A DNA stretch of 64,000 nucleotides from Dolichospermum compactum NIES-806 (GCF_002368115.1 NZ_AP018316.1:399102-463101); one strand, 5' to 3'. Positions 14,950 through 24,597 are shown, counted from the first letter of the stretch. A program made the numbers and translations. The notes: generated by a model not told the origin, from the sequence alone.

Positions 14950-17900
14950 TTATTTTTCTTCGATAGTTGCTTCCGCTTGATGCACCAAATTGCGGAGGTT
15001 TTCGAGGGTTTGTATATTCACATCCTGCCATAAGCCGCGTTGGTTAGCTTCTAGTAATCTTTCTGCAATATCGCGTAATGCCCAGGGATTCTTGTCATGA
15101 ATAAACTCACAAACGGTAGGATTTTCTAAGTAGGCTTCGACGACACCTTGATACATATAATCTTCAATACATTGGGCGGTAGCATCATAAGCGAAGAGAA
15201 AATCTACGGTTGCAGCCATTTCAAATGCACCTTTATATCCATGACGCATGACTCCAGCTATCCATTTAGGATTAACGACGCGGGAACGATAAACCCTGGC
15301 AATTTCAGCACTAAGTTGACGGATTTTGGGCTGGGATGTGTTGGAATTATCGCCAAAGTAGGTTTGGGGATTTTTACCTTGGAGGGAACGCACGGCTGCG
15401 GTTAAACCACCCTGGAATTGATAATAATCGTCGGAATCGAGTAAATCGTGTTCTCGGTTGTCTTGATTGTGGAGGATGATTTGCATTTGCTTTAGGCGTT
15501 GTGCAAAGGCTTCTGCATTTTTATTCCCTGTTTCCTCACTAGAAGAATAGGCGTAAGCACTCCAATTTGTGTAAGCTTGGGCTAAGTCCTGATCATTTTC
15601 CCAGTTTTGGGAGGCGATGAGTCCCTGGAGTCCGGCACCATAAGCCCCTGGTTTTGAACCAAAAACACGATATTGCGATCGTTCTTGGGCTACTTCTAAA
15701 GATAAACCTTCTTGAGTCCATTGTTCCGTTTCTTGACGAACTGTATCTGCTAGGGGATTTTGATCCGGTGGTTCATCTAAAGCGGAAACGGCTTTCACTG
15801 CTTGATCAAATAAAGCGATTAAATTGGGGAAAGCATCCCGGAAAAACCCGGAAATTCGCAAGGTGACATCAACACGGGGACGACCGACAATTGATAAGGG
15901 TAAAATTTCAAAATCTACTACTCGTCGCGCTGCACCATCCCAAACGGGTTGCACACCGAGTAAGGCTAAAGCTTCGGCTATGTCATCACCACCAGTCCGC
16001 ATGGTAGCTGTTCCCCATACGGATAAACCCAGGGTTTGGGGATATTCTCCATGTTCTTGGGTGTAGGTTTCAATCAGGGTTTCAGCGGCTTTTCTGCCGA
16101 TATCCCAGGCGGTTTCTGTGGGTATGGCACGAATATCAACGGCGTAAAAGTTTTTGCCTGTGGGTAGGACTTCGGGGCGACCGCGTGTAGGTGCGCCAGA
16201 AGCCCCGCTAGGAACGTATTTGCCGTCAAGTCCTCGTAAGAGGTTGGTGGTTTCTTGATTGGTTTGTCGTAGGGCTGGAAGGAGTTTGTCGCTGATCCAA
16301 TCCGTAGGGGCGCAGGGCCTGCGCCCAGAGATAACTTCTTCTACTAAATGGGCGGCTTCTATTTCTAGGAGTTCGACGACATCGCCGATGATGTGGCAGG
16401 ATTTAAGTCTCTCGCAGAGGCGCAGAGGCGCAGAGAGGGGGGTGGAAAAGTCGTCGGTGAGGGGGTCTATGTCTATTTGCCATTGTTGGGCTATGGCGCG
16501 GGTAATGCCGATATAATAGCGGTTGGGGATGCGGGCGATCGCTACTATGATGTCTCGCAATTGTGTTCCTTGGGGACATTGACCAAATATGTGCAAGCCG
16601 TCGCGGATTTGGGCTTCTTTAAGTTCGCATAAGTAACCGTCTAGGGAGTTTAAAATTAAGGTTTCAAAGTTGGCAATGTCTTGGGGGTTGGTAATTCCTA
16701 AGTCTTTGTAAAGGTTTTCTTTGATGACGAGTTCTTGAATGCGATCGCGTATTGTTGGTAATCTGGAAGGATCTAAACTTTCGGCTTCGTAATATTCATC
16801 AATTAGGTTTTCTACTTGTTGCAATGGTCCATATAATTCGGCGCGTGTCATTGGTGGGGTGAGGTGATCAATGATGACGGCTTGGGCGCGTCTTTTTGCT
16901 TGCGAACCTTCTCCAGGATCATTGACAATAAATGGATATAAATGGGGCATTGGTCCGAAGGCAATTTCTGGATAACAAGTGTTAGATAAGGCGACACTTT
17001 TTCCAGGTAGCCATTCTAAGTTGCCATGTTTGCCAACATGAACTATGGCATCAGCAGCAAAAGATTCACGCACCCAATAATAAAAGGCCAAATAATTATG
17101 TGTTGGTTCTAAATCTGGGGCATGATAATTTAAACTAGGATCAATATCGTAACCTCGTGATGGTTGAATACCGACAAAAACGTTACCAAATTGAATTCCA
17201 GAAACCGCCCAATTTTGGATTTTGGATTTTGGATTTTGGATTGCATCTAAAATAGGTTGTCCCCAACGATCAATAATTTGTTTTTGGATTATTTCTGGTA
17301 GGGTAGAAAAATAGTTTTGATATTCTGCTGCTGACAAACTTTGATTTATTGGTTTCCAGTCTTTTCCTTCAGGATCATTGGTAACGCTAGATGTGAGAAT
17401 TTGAATTAATTCGTCTCCAGTTTCGGGAATAGTTCCTAATTCATAACCAGCTAATTTTAAGGCTTTGAGAATTTCTACACAACTGGCAGGAGTGTCCAGT
17501 CCTACGCCGTTGGCGAGCCGTCCGTTGGTGTTGGGGTAATTTGCTAAAATTAGAGCTATGCGGCGTTCTTGGGGTGTTTTTACCCGCAATCGTACCCAGT
17601 TTGCAGCCAGTTGGGTAACGAATTCAGTGCGATCGCTCACGGGTTCATAAACTACCACGTCGGTTTCTAATTTATTATTCCGAGTTTGTAAGGTTTTGAA
17701 AGACACAGCCCGACTAATAATTCGCCCATCTACTTCTGGTAATGCCACATTTATGGCAATATCACGAGGTGTTAAACCTTGTGATTCTGATTCCCATTGT
17801 TCAACAGAACTAGCACAAAGAATTACTTGCAAAACCGGAACATTTAATTTTTCCCAAAGTTCAGTTTGCGGCGTTTCTGTTTCCAAACTTGCTAGAGAAA

Positions 17901-18705
17901 AACTGGTGGTATTCATTAACAAGTTAACATGATAATCATCTTTTGCCGCAAACAATTCACACAACTTTTCACTTACACCAGGTTCACGCAATGAAGAAAC
18001 AAAAACTGGTACAGGTTGTAAATTTTTCTCTATCAAAGCATTACATAAAGCATCAATAACTTTAGTATTTCCTGCTAAATAATGAGCGCGATAAAACAAA
18101 ATACCAACCTTTGGCTGACTCATAATTGGGCGGGGAAACCCCGCCCCTACATTCTGACTTCTTTCGTACAAACCTACACGGGGAACAGTTTGTGGTGGTG
18201 GGGGATTAAACGATGTTGATAGGGCTGTATCAGCGATGAATTGCAAAGCGTTGAGGAAATTTTCTGTACCACCTTCTTGAAAGTATTGCCAAATTTTCTG
18301 GACAATTTCTTGAGAAACTGTAGATTTGGAAATTAAATCAAAATCAAGTCCGTCATCTCCTGGCATGACAATGAGGTTTGTACCATTACGGTGTACAATT
18401 TCCTGTGCCACTTCTAAACCATACGCCCAGTAAGAACTTCCTCCTATGAGACGAAGTACAATAACTTGGGCAGATTCTAAAACCTGTTCACCATAATCAT
18501 CTATACTTACTTGTTGCTGTAGTTGTAATAAGTTGGCTACCCTGATTTCGGGGAATTGACTAGGTAATTTAGGAACTACAGCCGCTAGGGTTTGAATATC
18601 AGTATCGGCTGCTGTAATCAATACGAAAGGGGCAGGAGTTTGTTCGAGGAAAAATAAACCTTCTGACTGATTTAATCCGCCTGGTGTGGCGCTGATTCTG
18701 TGCAT
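14950..18705 (-). CDS. cobN: Cobaltochelatase subunit CobN
   Basis: 1251 residues, the normal size for the large subunit of the aerobic-type cobaltochelatase, which inserts cobalt in cobalamin synthesis. Family landmarks visible: VGILFYRAHYLAGNTKVIDA near residue 195, HVGKHGNLEWLPGKS near 560, and WGTATMRTGGDDIAEALALL near 930. The related ChlH has different flanking sequence. The stop lies 19 bp from the peptidoglycan-binding gene, so these two could be cotranscribed. A few short repeats (TTTTGGATTTTGGATTTTGG near 17215) are embedded in the coding region. Confidence 0.93.
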   Translation of the reverse strand: MHRISATPGGLNQSEGLFFLEQTPAPFVLITAADTDIQTLAAVVPKLPSQFPEIRVANLLQLQQQVSIDDYGEQVLESAQVIVLRLIGGSSYWAYGLEVAQEIVHRNGTNLIVMPGDDGLDFDLISKSTVSQEIVQKIWQYFQEGGTENFLNALQFIADTALSTSFNPPPPQTVPRVGLYERSQNVGAGFPRPIMSQPKVGILFYRAHYLAGNTKVIDALCNALIEKNLQPVPVFVSSLREPGVSEKLCELFAAKDDYHVNLLMNTTSFSLASLETETPQTELWEKLNVPVLQVILCASSVEQWESESQGLTPRDIAINVALPEVDGRIISRAVSFKTLQTRNNKLETDVVVYEPVSDRTEFVTQLAANWVRLRVKTPQERRIALILANYPNTNGRLANGVGLDTPASCVEILKALKLAGYELGTIPETGDELIQILTSSVTNDPEGKDWKPINQSLSAAEYQNYFSTLPEIIQKQIIDRWGQPILDAIQNPKSKIQNWAVSGIQFGNVFVGIQPSRGYDIDPSLNYHAPDLEPTHNYLAFYYWVRESFAADAIVHVGKHGNLEWLPGKSVALSNTCYPEIAFGPMPHLYPFIVNDPGEGSQAKRRAQAVIIDHLTPPMTRAELYGPLQQVENLIDEYYEAESLDPSRLPTIRDRIQELVIKENLYKDLGITNPQDIANFETLILNSLDGYLCELKEAQIRDGLHIFGQCPQGTQLRDIIVAIARIPNRYYIGITRAIAQQWQIDIDPLTDDFSTPLSAPLRLCERLKSCHIIGDVVELLEIEAAHLVEEVISGRRPCAPTDWISDKLLPALRQTNQETTNLLRGLDGKYVPSGASGAPTRGRPEVLPTGKNFYAVDIRAIPTETAWDIGRKAAETLIETYTQEHGEYPQTLGLSVWGTATMRTGGDDIAEALALLGVQPVWDGAARRVVDFEILPLSIVGRPRVDVTLRISGFFRDAFPNLIALFDQAVKAVSALDEPPDQNPLADTVRQETEQWTQEGLSLEVAQERSQYRVFGSKPGAYGAGLQGLIASQNWENDQDLAQAYTNWSAYAYSSSEETGNKNAEAFAQRLKQMQIILHNQDNREHDLLDSDDYYQFQGGLTAAVRSLQGKNPQTYFGDNSNTSQPKIRQLSAEIARVYRSRVVNPKWIAGVMRHGYKGAFEMAATVDFLFAYDATAQCIEDYMYQGVVEAYLENPTVCEFIHDKNPWALRDIAERLLEANQRGLWQDVNIQTLENLRNLVHQAEATIEEK

Positions 18706-18805
18706 AATTGGTAATTAATGATGAGCGATTGTTTATGGTAATGGAGGGGCGATCGCCTTTCCTGAGTAAGCCTGAGTGATGCGTGAATGGCTAAAAACAA
18801 GGTTA

Positions 18806-18912
18806 GAATCACGGATTTTATGGATTAAAGGATTTCACAGATTTTGGTTATCTTAGCAAATCAAAAAACTCCGTGTAATCAGCGTAATCCATATAATCCG
18901 TGATTCAGACTT
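18806..18912. repeat. Dispersed repeat, family B (CGGATTATACGGATT type), copy 1
   Basis: Left arm AGAATCACGGATTTTATGGA then TTAAAGGATTTCACAGATTT, right arm GTAATCAGCGTAATCCATAT then AATCCGTGATTC. The arms are complementary. Related copies at 19683-19858 and 20036-20073. It fills most of the 315-bp gap between cobN and the vapC gene. Confidence 0.75.
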
Positions 18913-19020
18913 TTTAATTTGCTAATTTTATAATCAACTCAAACTCAGCTTTAGTTAATGGCATTACTGAGAGTCTTGGCTGTTTGAGTAAGAGGGTGTT
19001 TGCTAATTCTGGAGTTTCTT

Positions 19021-19419
19021 TTATTCCCAATCTTCAAGGGCTAGGTTTTCAACTCGTTCAAATTCTCTGGTGTTATGGGTGATCAGGGTGAGATTGGTTG
19101 CTAGGGCAATCGCTGCAATTTGTAGATCGTATGCTCCGATAGGTGTCCCTTTAGCTTGTAGTTTGGGACGTATTTGTCCGCAGATTTGGGCGGCTTTTGC
19201 CTCAAAGGGAAAGCTAGTTAAATCAGCAAAGAATTTATCTAGGATTTGTAAGTTTTCGGTGGTTCGTGAACCTTTATAAGCTCCATAATAAAGCTCAAAT
19301 TTAACGACATCACAAATACAGACATCATCAGGGGAAATGGCTAGAAAGTCCTGGTATATTGCAGGGCTGCGGCGGTTGATATAACCAATGCAGGTGTTGG
19401 TATCGAGTAGATAAATCAT
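19021..19419 (-). CDS. VapC-family PIN ribonuclease toxin
   Basis: 132 residues, the classic VapC size. Acidic site residues are seen in LLDTNTCIGYI, DVVKFELYYGA, IGAYDLQIAAIAL and the final LITHNTREF. Its ATG overlaps the stop codon of the antitoxin frame (ATGA). The antitoxin has a frameshift, so this toxin may be unbalanced, weak or controlled elsewhere. Confidence 0.9.
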   Translation of the reverse strand: MIYLLDTNTCIGYINRRSPAIYQDFLAISPDDVCICDVVKFELYYGAYKGSRTTENLQILDKFFADLTSFPFEAKAAQICGQIRPKLQAKGTPIGAYDLQIAAIALATNLTLITHNTREFERVENLALEDWE

Positions 19420-19651
19420 AGGAGTTCTTGTCGTTCTGGTTGTTCTCCTTGAGGTTCTCTACTTAGTGGTTCACCTTGCCATGCGCCAAAGGTGCTAAGA
19501 TAAGAAATTGCTGTGACCATTGACGTTTTATGGGTTTAGAGATAGGTTGATAAACGAGTAAAATTTCTAGTTCTTCGCCTGAGTGGTTGGGTAGTGGAAT
19601 CTGAAGTACGCCTTGATCGTTGACGTGGGCGTTTATTTGTATGCTTTGCAT
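19416..19651 (-). pseudogene. VapB-like antitoxin with frameshift
   Basis: Starts MQSIQINAHVNDQGVLQIPL, typical for cyanobacterial antitoxins paired with VapC. After about residue 51 the frame ends early (HGKVNH-stop), but one frame over the conserved tail continues as FGAWQGEPLSREPQGEQPER and stops at the TGA overlapping the vapC ATG. A single indel near 19490 explains this; a sequencing error is possible. Confidence 0.75.
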
Positions 19652-19682
19652 TGCTTTGTCTCCTAATTATTATATATTTTAA

Positions 19683-19858
19683 TAAACGGTCAGAATCACG
19701 GATTATACGGATTAAAGGATTTCACGGATTTTAATTTATTGTTATGCCACAAGTCCCCGCTATTGGTGTAATCATGCTGGTGTTCAAGATTTTGTTTATC
19801 TATCACTGTGACAGATAACCTAATCCGTGCCATCTGTGTAATCCGCTCAATCCGTGTT
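19683..19858. repeat. Dispersed repeat, family B, copy 2
   Basis: Left arm GGTCAGAATCACGGATTATA and CGGATTAAAGGATTTCACGG, right arm GTAATCCGCTCAATCCGTGT. Same family as 18806-18912 with a longer centre. A further fragment (GTGTAATCCGTCTAATCC) is at about 20047-20064, and all surround the GxxExxY remnant. Confidence 0.75.
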
Positions 19859-19865
19859 CAGATGT

Positions 19866-20040
19866 TTATGTTTTTATTAGTCTTTTAAATTGTACGCTTT
19901 CACTACCAAAATTAATCAATAATCCAACTTCTAATTTATATACTTTGAGATAATTTAATGCTTGGGCAAAGTGGACATCTTCTAGTTGTTTGGTGGCTTT
20001 TAATTCGACTAATATTTTTTCTTTTACTACAAAATCAGCG
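19866..20040 (-). pseudogene. GxxExxY protein, C-terminal remnant
   Basis: The minus strand reads DFVVKEKILVELKATKQLED, then VHFAQALNYLKVYKLEVGLL and INFGSESVQFKRLI, the C-terminal half of GxxExxY-family PD-(D/E)XK-like proteins. The N-terminal half with the GxxExxY motif is missing; the sequence upstream is a family B repeat. In other cyanobacterial genomes this gene family and such repeats are often found together (recollection). Confidence 0.75.
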
Positions 20041-20225
20041 CAATCTGTGTAATCCGTCTAATCCGCGTTTGTGGATTTTAGTTGTGTATTGCTATAACTA
20101 TGGTGCAAATCTTTCGAGAATCGCTTCCATAGACTGTTTATGTTGGCTATCATCGGAGTATGAACCTGTTCCTGATGCGATCGCAATTTTGTCAAAACCT
20201 CTAGCTTGAAGTTTGTCAAATAAAT

Positions 20226-21287
20226 CTAAGTACAGGACAAAAAATTGAGAGAGAGAAGAAAGTCGTCATATTTCAAATCTAAATCAGTAACAAGAGAACG
20301 CAGATAATCTAAACCGTAACGAAAAACACTTTTAGCAAAACGTCCATGTTTCTTGATTTTGATAGGTTGGTGTTGATGCAACCATTCTCCAGTCTTGACA
20401 GCCCAACACATAGCTAATGACAGTAAAGCTAAGAGCTTACTCAATCGGTTAGAATCAATAAAATGTGTAGATTCCAAGCAAAAACCACGAGTTTTAAACA
20501 TACCGAACAAAGTTTCAATCCCCCAACGACGGCCATAGTCAGCAATTATGGTTTGGGGAGAAGTATCAGAAATCACGATTAATAACTTGCCATCATCAAG
20601 ACGTAAACCAGCTACATAAACTGAACGACCCCAGACCCAACGACGAGTAGATAAAACCTGAGATTCACCCGCAGCCAGATGAGCAAAAATGACGCTACCT
20701 GGAAGAGTCTTTTCTGTATCACTAATTAAATCAGTGTGACGAATCCTGATTCGGAATGGAATATTTGGTTCAAGCAGTAAATAACTTAACCATTCTGCCC
20801 CCACGAATTCTCTGTCAGCACTGATATAGTCAACTTGTGCATCTGGGAACAGTTGTCCAAATCGGTCAAGTAAATCCATTCGTTCATCCGTGTTGGAGTT
20901 ACCTTTCTTCTCCAATATCTGCCAAACTAGGGGGTAAGCGACACCATTATGTACTACTCCCAACATGAGGATATTTAACCATATTTGACCAAAACGCCAT
21001 TCAGTCCGGTCAATACTTAACACCCAAGGCTGGGGAATGTTCATGATTTTTACAATCATTTTCGCTATGACTGCATAATCTATATCAAAATCTCGGAAAA
21101 ATCTTTGCAACCGTTTGTAATTGGATTCGTTTTTAGCACAGTTGCGAAAACCAGTTGCTAATTCTACCAAGTTCACTGTCTTTACTCTTAATAAAGATAT
21201 TAAAAATAACGCTAAAAAGCTTAGACGCGCTCCATGCCATTCCAAATGTGGTTTTAGTGTGTCTCGTAATAGGTTAATCTGGTTCAT
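20226..21287 (-). CDS. IS4-family transposase
   Basis: 353 residues from ATG 21287 (MNQINLLRDTLKPH). DDE catalytic signs: VLSIDRTEWRFG, VDYISADREFVGAEW and the YxxRWGIETLF-type YGRRWGIETLFGMFK, typical of IS4. The last codons run out of the element into the target DNA, which supplies the stop codon (FLSCT-stop). The gene looks intact. Confidence 0.88.
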   Translation of the reverse strand: MNQINLLRDTLKPHLEWHGARLSFLALFLISLLRVKTVNLVELATGFRNCAKNESNYKRLQRFFRDFDIDYAVIAKMIVKIMNIPQPWVLSIDRTEWRFGQIWLNILMLGVVHNGVAYPLVWQILEKKGNSNTDERMDLLDRFGQLFPDAQVDYISADREFVGAEWLSYLLLEPNIPFRIRIRHTDLISDTEKTLPGSVIFAHLAAGESQVLSTRRWVWGRSVYVAGLRLDDGKLLIVISDTSPQTIIADYGRRWGIETLFGMFKTRGFCLESTHFIDSNRLSKLLALLSLAMCWAVKTGEWLHQHQPIKIKKHGRFAKSVFRYGLDYLRSLVTDLDLKYDDFLLSLNFLSCT

Positions 21288-21370
21288 AGGGGTTTCTTTG
21301 ATTGTGTGGTAACTTTCTATGAAACCCTTTCTCTGTTTCCTTTGCAAGCTTTTTCTCTATTTTTTGTCCT
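20234..21370. mobile_element. Complete IS4-type insertion sequence
   Basis: About 1137 bp. Inverted ends AGGACAAAAAATTGAGA and AGGACAAAAAATAGAGA, with GTAC on both sides (20230-20233 and 21371-21374). Whether GTAC or TA is the duplication cannot be decided because the ends are symmetric. Inserted in a small gene that is otherwise continuous. Confidence 0.85.
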
Positions 21371-21604
21371 GTACAGAGATCCTGATAACATTGGTAGAAA
21401 ATGATAAAATAATTCCTCAAAGGTTTCAAAATTACCAAGTTGATGTGGTGTCACAAATAAATTTTTAGGCTTGGTTTTAGTAGGAAATAGTAAATTTGTC
21501 TGTTGACTTTCCACCATTTAGCCTTTCCTTGTAAAGAGGGTAAGTGTAGTAAGTGTGTTATTATAAGCAAGTAGTAAATCAAAATTCATTATACTCCTAT
21601 TTGA

Positions 21605-21760
21605 CTCCATACCTTATTTTACGCATTAGAACTAGGCGATAGCGAAGCACTGCTGCAAGCGGTTCGCTTAATTAACTGCAATGAACCAGCCTTAAAGATT
21701 ACCGATACCCTGAGTATAATTGAGTTAGTGTATGAATATGGTAAAGTCCCCGACTTCTGA
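21605..21760 (+). pseudogene. C-terminal fragment of an unknown protein
   Basis: The plus strand reads HTLFYALELGDSEALLQAVR, LINCNEPALKITDTLSII, ELVYEYGKVPDF-stop. It is protein-like but has no start and an upstream in-frame stop, so it is the tail of a lost gene. Part of its coding includes a GCGATAGCGAAG dispersed repeat. Confidence 0.45.
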
Positions 21761-21764
21761 CCGA

Positions 21765-21912
21765 AAAATTTTAGATTTTGGATTTTAGATTTTGGATTGG
21801 GAATTTTCGGTACAAGCCCCGCCCCTTCATGGCGGAATTAATCAAAAATCGCCAATCTAAAATCCTCAAGCTCCACACTTTAGGTTGGAGTCAATCCAAA
21901 ATCTGTTGACAG
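21765..21912. repeat. TTTTAGATTTTGGATT-type repeat, copy 2
   Basis: Matches 11570-11755 almost base for base in its two outer parts (GGGAATTTTCGGTAC, GCGGAATTAATCAAAAAT, CACACTTTAGGTTGGAGTC) but lacks the GC-rich insert in the middle. Confidence 0.8.
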
Positions 21913-21950
21913 TATTTCATTACAATTTTTAGACAATAACAATATCAAAT

Positions 21951-22619
21951 ATGACTAATTTACCAAAAGGATTAATCGTTTCCTGTCAAGCACCTGTAAA
22001 CTCTCCATTACATGATCCTTATGTAATTGCGGCCATGGCACAAGCAGCGGTAAATAATGGGGCTGTAGCTGTGAGAATTGACACTCCCAGTCATATCCAA
22101 GCTGTGCGGCAAAAAGTCCAAGTTCCCATTATTGGACTGTGGAAACAAGTAATAACTGGTTCTAATGTTTATATTACACCACAATTTCATCATGCTGTGG
22201 CTGTATCTGAAGCAGGTGCGGATATTATTGCCGTAGATGCTACTACGAGAAATCGTCCTGGCGATGAAAAGTTGGCAGATATTATTACTCTCATTCATCA
22301 GAAATTAAATAAGCCAGTTATGGCAGATGTAGATACCTATGAGGCTGCACAATTAGCTGTAAATGCAGGTGCAGATATTGTGGGAACTACTCTTTTTGGG
22401 TACACAACGGAAACTCAAAACTGTTCTCCTCCTGGTTGGAAATTACTCAGCCAAATCATAGAAAATCTTGATACTTTTGTGATTTGTGAAGGTGGTGTTT
22501 CTTCACCGGAAATGGCTAAAAAGGCTTTGGATTTAGGCGCTAATGCTGTTGTTGTTGGTGGGGCAATTACTGGAATTGATTTGTTAGTTAAAGCTTATAT
22601 AATGGAAGTCAGGAGTTAA
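21951..22619 (+). CDS. nanE: Putative N-acetylmannosamine-6-phosphate 2-epimerase
   Basis: 222 residues, TIM-barrel of the NanE family: GLIVSCQAPVNSPLHD at the start, IIGLWKQVITGSNVYITP, AGADIIAVDATTRNRP and the phosphate-binding EGGVSSPEMAKKALDLGANA followed by VVGGAIT. It converts ManNAc-6-P to GlcNAc-6-P. No other sialic-acid gene is nearby. Confidence 0.93.
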   Translation: MTNLPKGLIVSCQAPVNSPLHDPYVIAAMAQAAVNNGAVAVRIDTPSHIQAVRQKVQVPIIGLWKQVITGSNVYITPQFHHAVAVSEAGADIIAVDATTRNRPGDEKLADIITLIHQKLNKPVMADVDTYEAAQLAVNAGADIVGTTLFGYTTETQNCSPPGWKLLSQIIENLDTFVICEGGVSSPEMAKKALDLGANAVVVGGAITGIDLLVKAYIMEVRS

Positions 22620-22691
22620 GAAGATGTTTGAAAAGTTTTTAATGTATAAACAAACCCCTCTCCAAACCTTTCCCCTGCAAGGAGAGAGGCT

Positions 22692-22819
22692 TTGAAAGCG
22701 GCTATATCCTATGTGGTTTCTAGAAGGGTTGTTCAAGAGATTCTTCCTTACTTGAAAACAGATCCACATCCTCTGGTAGCGGCTCAAGTTCAGGAATTGA
22801 TGAAGAAATCTGTAAGGTA
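22692..22819 (+). pseudogene. C-terminal fragment of an unknown helical protein
   Basis: Open frame reads LKAAISYVVSRRVVQEILPY, LKTDPHPLVAAQVQELMKKS-V-R-stop, amphipathic helices reminiscent of HEAT-type repeats. No start and preceded by a CCCTCTCC/GGAGAGAGG hairpin. Tail of a lost gene. Confidence 0.4.
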
Positions 22820-22835
22820 AACATAGAGAAATAAA

Positions 22836-23381
22836 TTAAGAAGCACTTATCCACCACTTTCGTAGAGGATCATTTTTGGGTGGGATAAAACGTCCTTTAA
22901 TCTGAATTGCATTGAGGACATGACTTAATATTGAAGAATTAGGGTTTTCGGATTCTGACCAATGTTTTATTATTTCTGAAGTTGATAAAATTTGAATATT
23001 GATATTTTCCTTTTGTATAAATGCAATTGCTCGTTTATCATCAGTTGCTACTGCCCATTTTCGATTGACAGCAATAGCAAAGGTTGCTGATTCACCATCA
23101 TCAAGAAAAGCAGCATAGTTAACAAATGATTCCTCCTCCTCTTCTGATTCAAAATCTACAACTTTTAATAAACTCTGTGTAATAGCCGTCTCAAATTCTA
23201 ACACAGCATCGTTTTCTTCTTCCTTAAGACTTTGGAGTGTGTTTAATTCTCGTTCTTGTACAACTGTAGTTACGATAATTTCTGCAGGAAGAGATTTCAA
23301 AATTGCTAAAAATTGACCTGACGCACAAAGATTGAGAACACAACAAGCATCAAGAATAATGTGGGAGTGATTAATTTGCAT
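22836..23381 (-). CDS. PIN-domain-like protein partnered with an ImmA/IrrE regulator
   Basis: 181 residues with ATG 23381 (MQINHSHIILDACCVLNLCA). PIN-like acidic positions: IILDACCVLNL, LDDGESATFAIA and AVATDDKRAIAF. It starts 7 bp after the stop of the XRE-ImmA/IrrE gene on the same strand, so the two form a two-gene unit resembling a toxin-antitoxin pair with the toxin second. Ribonuclease activity is inferred from the fold only. Confidence 0.75.
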   Translation of the reverse strand: MQINHSHIILDACCVLNLCASGQFLAILKSLPAEIIVTTVVQERELNTLQSLKEEENDAVLEFETAITQSLLKVVDFESEEEEESFVNYAAFLDDGESATFAIAVNRKWAVATDDKRAIAFIQKENINIQILSTSEIIKHWSESENPNSSILSHVLNAIQIKGRFIPPKNDPLRKWWISAS

Positions 23382-23388
23382 ATTTTCC

Positions 23389-24597
23389 TCACTTCCCAGC
23401 AGTTTGTATCTGACGCAAATCAAAATCCGTATCTTCTTCCATCATTCCACTTGAATACTCCCGTAATACTTCCGCAATACGACGGGCTTCTAAACGATCA
23501 ACATGGAGAAATTCAGCAAAACGCCCTTCCGTAATTAAACCTTGATCTAATGCTTCAATTGCTAGGTGTTGGTAGTGCAGAGGCATCATATCAACCCGTT
23601 GGGGAATCTGTTCTAAACCTAGTTCTTCCTGTACCTTTCTGACTTTTAAACCTCTATCTCGCAATTTCTCCCAAGTTCCTGAAGGTAGAAGTTCCATTTC
23701 TTCTAACCGATAAACTAGGGCTTCTATGGACACACCATAATAATGCGCTAGTGTAAATAAATTGGTCGGTGTGAATTTGCCATGAGTACGGTACATATCA
23801 TTAAACCGCTTTAGCAATCCACTGGTAGGCATCAAGAAATACTTGGGGAAAGTTTCCGCTAGTTGTTCACTTTCAGGAAATCGTTGATATTGACCATCAA
23901 AATGAAATTCTGGTTTTTGCCGATGCGCTAAAAAGTGCAGATATCCATGCGCCATTGACCAGCACCGACGCTCTTCTGGATGATTAGCATTGATAGCCAT
24001 ACAACCGCCAACTTCTTCGTTATAGCTATACACTTCTGAGTATTTTTGCGGCATCTGCAAATAGAAGATCCGTAAACCCACATCTTGTTCTAGGATGTCG
24101 CGTAGTTGGGAAATAGGCGCATCACCTAAACCCAGCCGTTGACGTTCTGCTACCGCTATACTTTCCGCAGCAGATTTGATCGGCATATCTGTTACTTGAT
24201 ATTCAAGAGGATAGTTACGCGCTATTGGCGCATCCATGATTTTCTCAAGTTCTAGATAATTCTGGCATAATTCCTCTAAATGCAGGATAAATGGTTCAAT
24301 TTCTGCCTGTTGTTCTTGACTACGTTGATAAACTGCGCGAAACTGCACTTCAAAAGGTTGGACTATTGGACGTTGACGAACAAATTCACTCACAGAACGT
24401 CCGTAAGCACGAGCAAGTTTAATTAATTCATTGGCTTTGAGGCGACGTTCTCCTTTTTCAATCGCGATCATGGTAGTGCGTGCAGCATCAATAATCTTAG
24501 CTGCATCAGCTTGAGTCATGTTGCATTTTTTACGGGCTTGTTGGAGGAGTTCTCCTAATGTCCGTAGATCAATGTTATCCAGGATATTGGTAGTCAT
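23389..24597 (-). CDS. XRE-family regulator with ImmA/IrrE domain
   Basis: 402 residues. N-terminal helix-turn-helix (LGELLQQARKKCNMTQADAA, about residues 14-70), then a linker and an ImmA/IrrE-type metallopeptidase-like domain. The position of the HExxH zinc motif reads MAHGYLHFLAHR, so the catalytic Glu is Gly; peptidase activity is doubtful. Probably the DNA-binding antitoxin of the pair with the PIN gene. Its promoter lies in the 195-bp gap upstream. Confidence 0.85.
   Translation of the reverse strand: MTTNILDNIDLRTLGELLQQARKKCNMTQADAAKIIDAARTTMIAIEKGERRLKANELIKLARAYGRSVSEFVRQRPIVQPFEVQFRAVYQRSQEQQAEIEPFILHLEELCQNYLELEKIMDAPIARNYPLEYQVTDMPIKSAAESIAVAERQRLGLGDAPISQLRDILEQDVGLRIFYLQMPQKYSEVYSYNEEVGGCMAINANHPEERRCWSMAHGYLHFLAHRQKPEFHFDGQYQRFPESEQLAETFPKYFLMPTSGLLKRFNDMYRTHGKFTPTNLFTLAHYYGVSIEALVYRLEEMELLPSGTWEKLRDRGLKVRKVQEELGLEQIPQRVDMMPLHYQHLAIEALDQGLITEGRFAEFLHVDRLEARRIAEVLREYSSGMMEEDTDFDLRQIQTAGK

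Larger units (their letters stand above)
20098..21517 (-). pseudogene. Small unknown gene interrupted by an IS4-type element
   Basis: N-terminal part 21371-21517 reads MVESQQTNLLFPTKTKPKNL to FLPMLSGSLY; C-terminal part 20098-20233 reads LDLFDKLQARGFDKIAIAS to EAILERFAP-stop. Taking out the IS (about 20234-21370) and one GTAC joins them in frame into a protein of about 92 residues. I do not recognise the family. Confidence 0.75.
21518..21950. other. Gap between IS-disrupted gene and nanE
   Basis: Contains a short degraded coding remnant (21605-21760) and a TTTTAGATTTTGGATT-type repeat (21765-21912). Nothing else is supported. Confidence 0.6.

Noticed and set aside
16259..16632. Plus-strand ORFs inside cobN
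   Set aside because: Antisense shadows of a well-conserved coding region.
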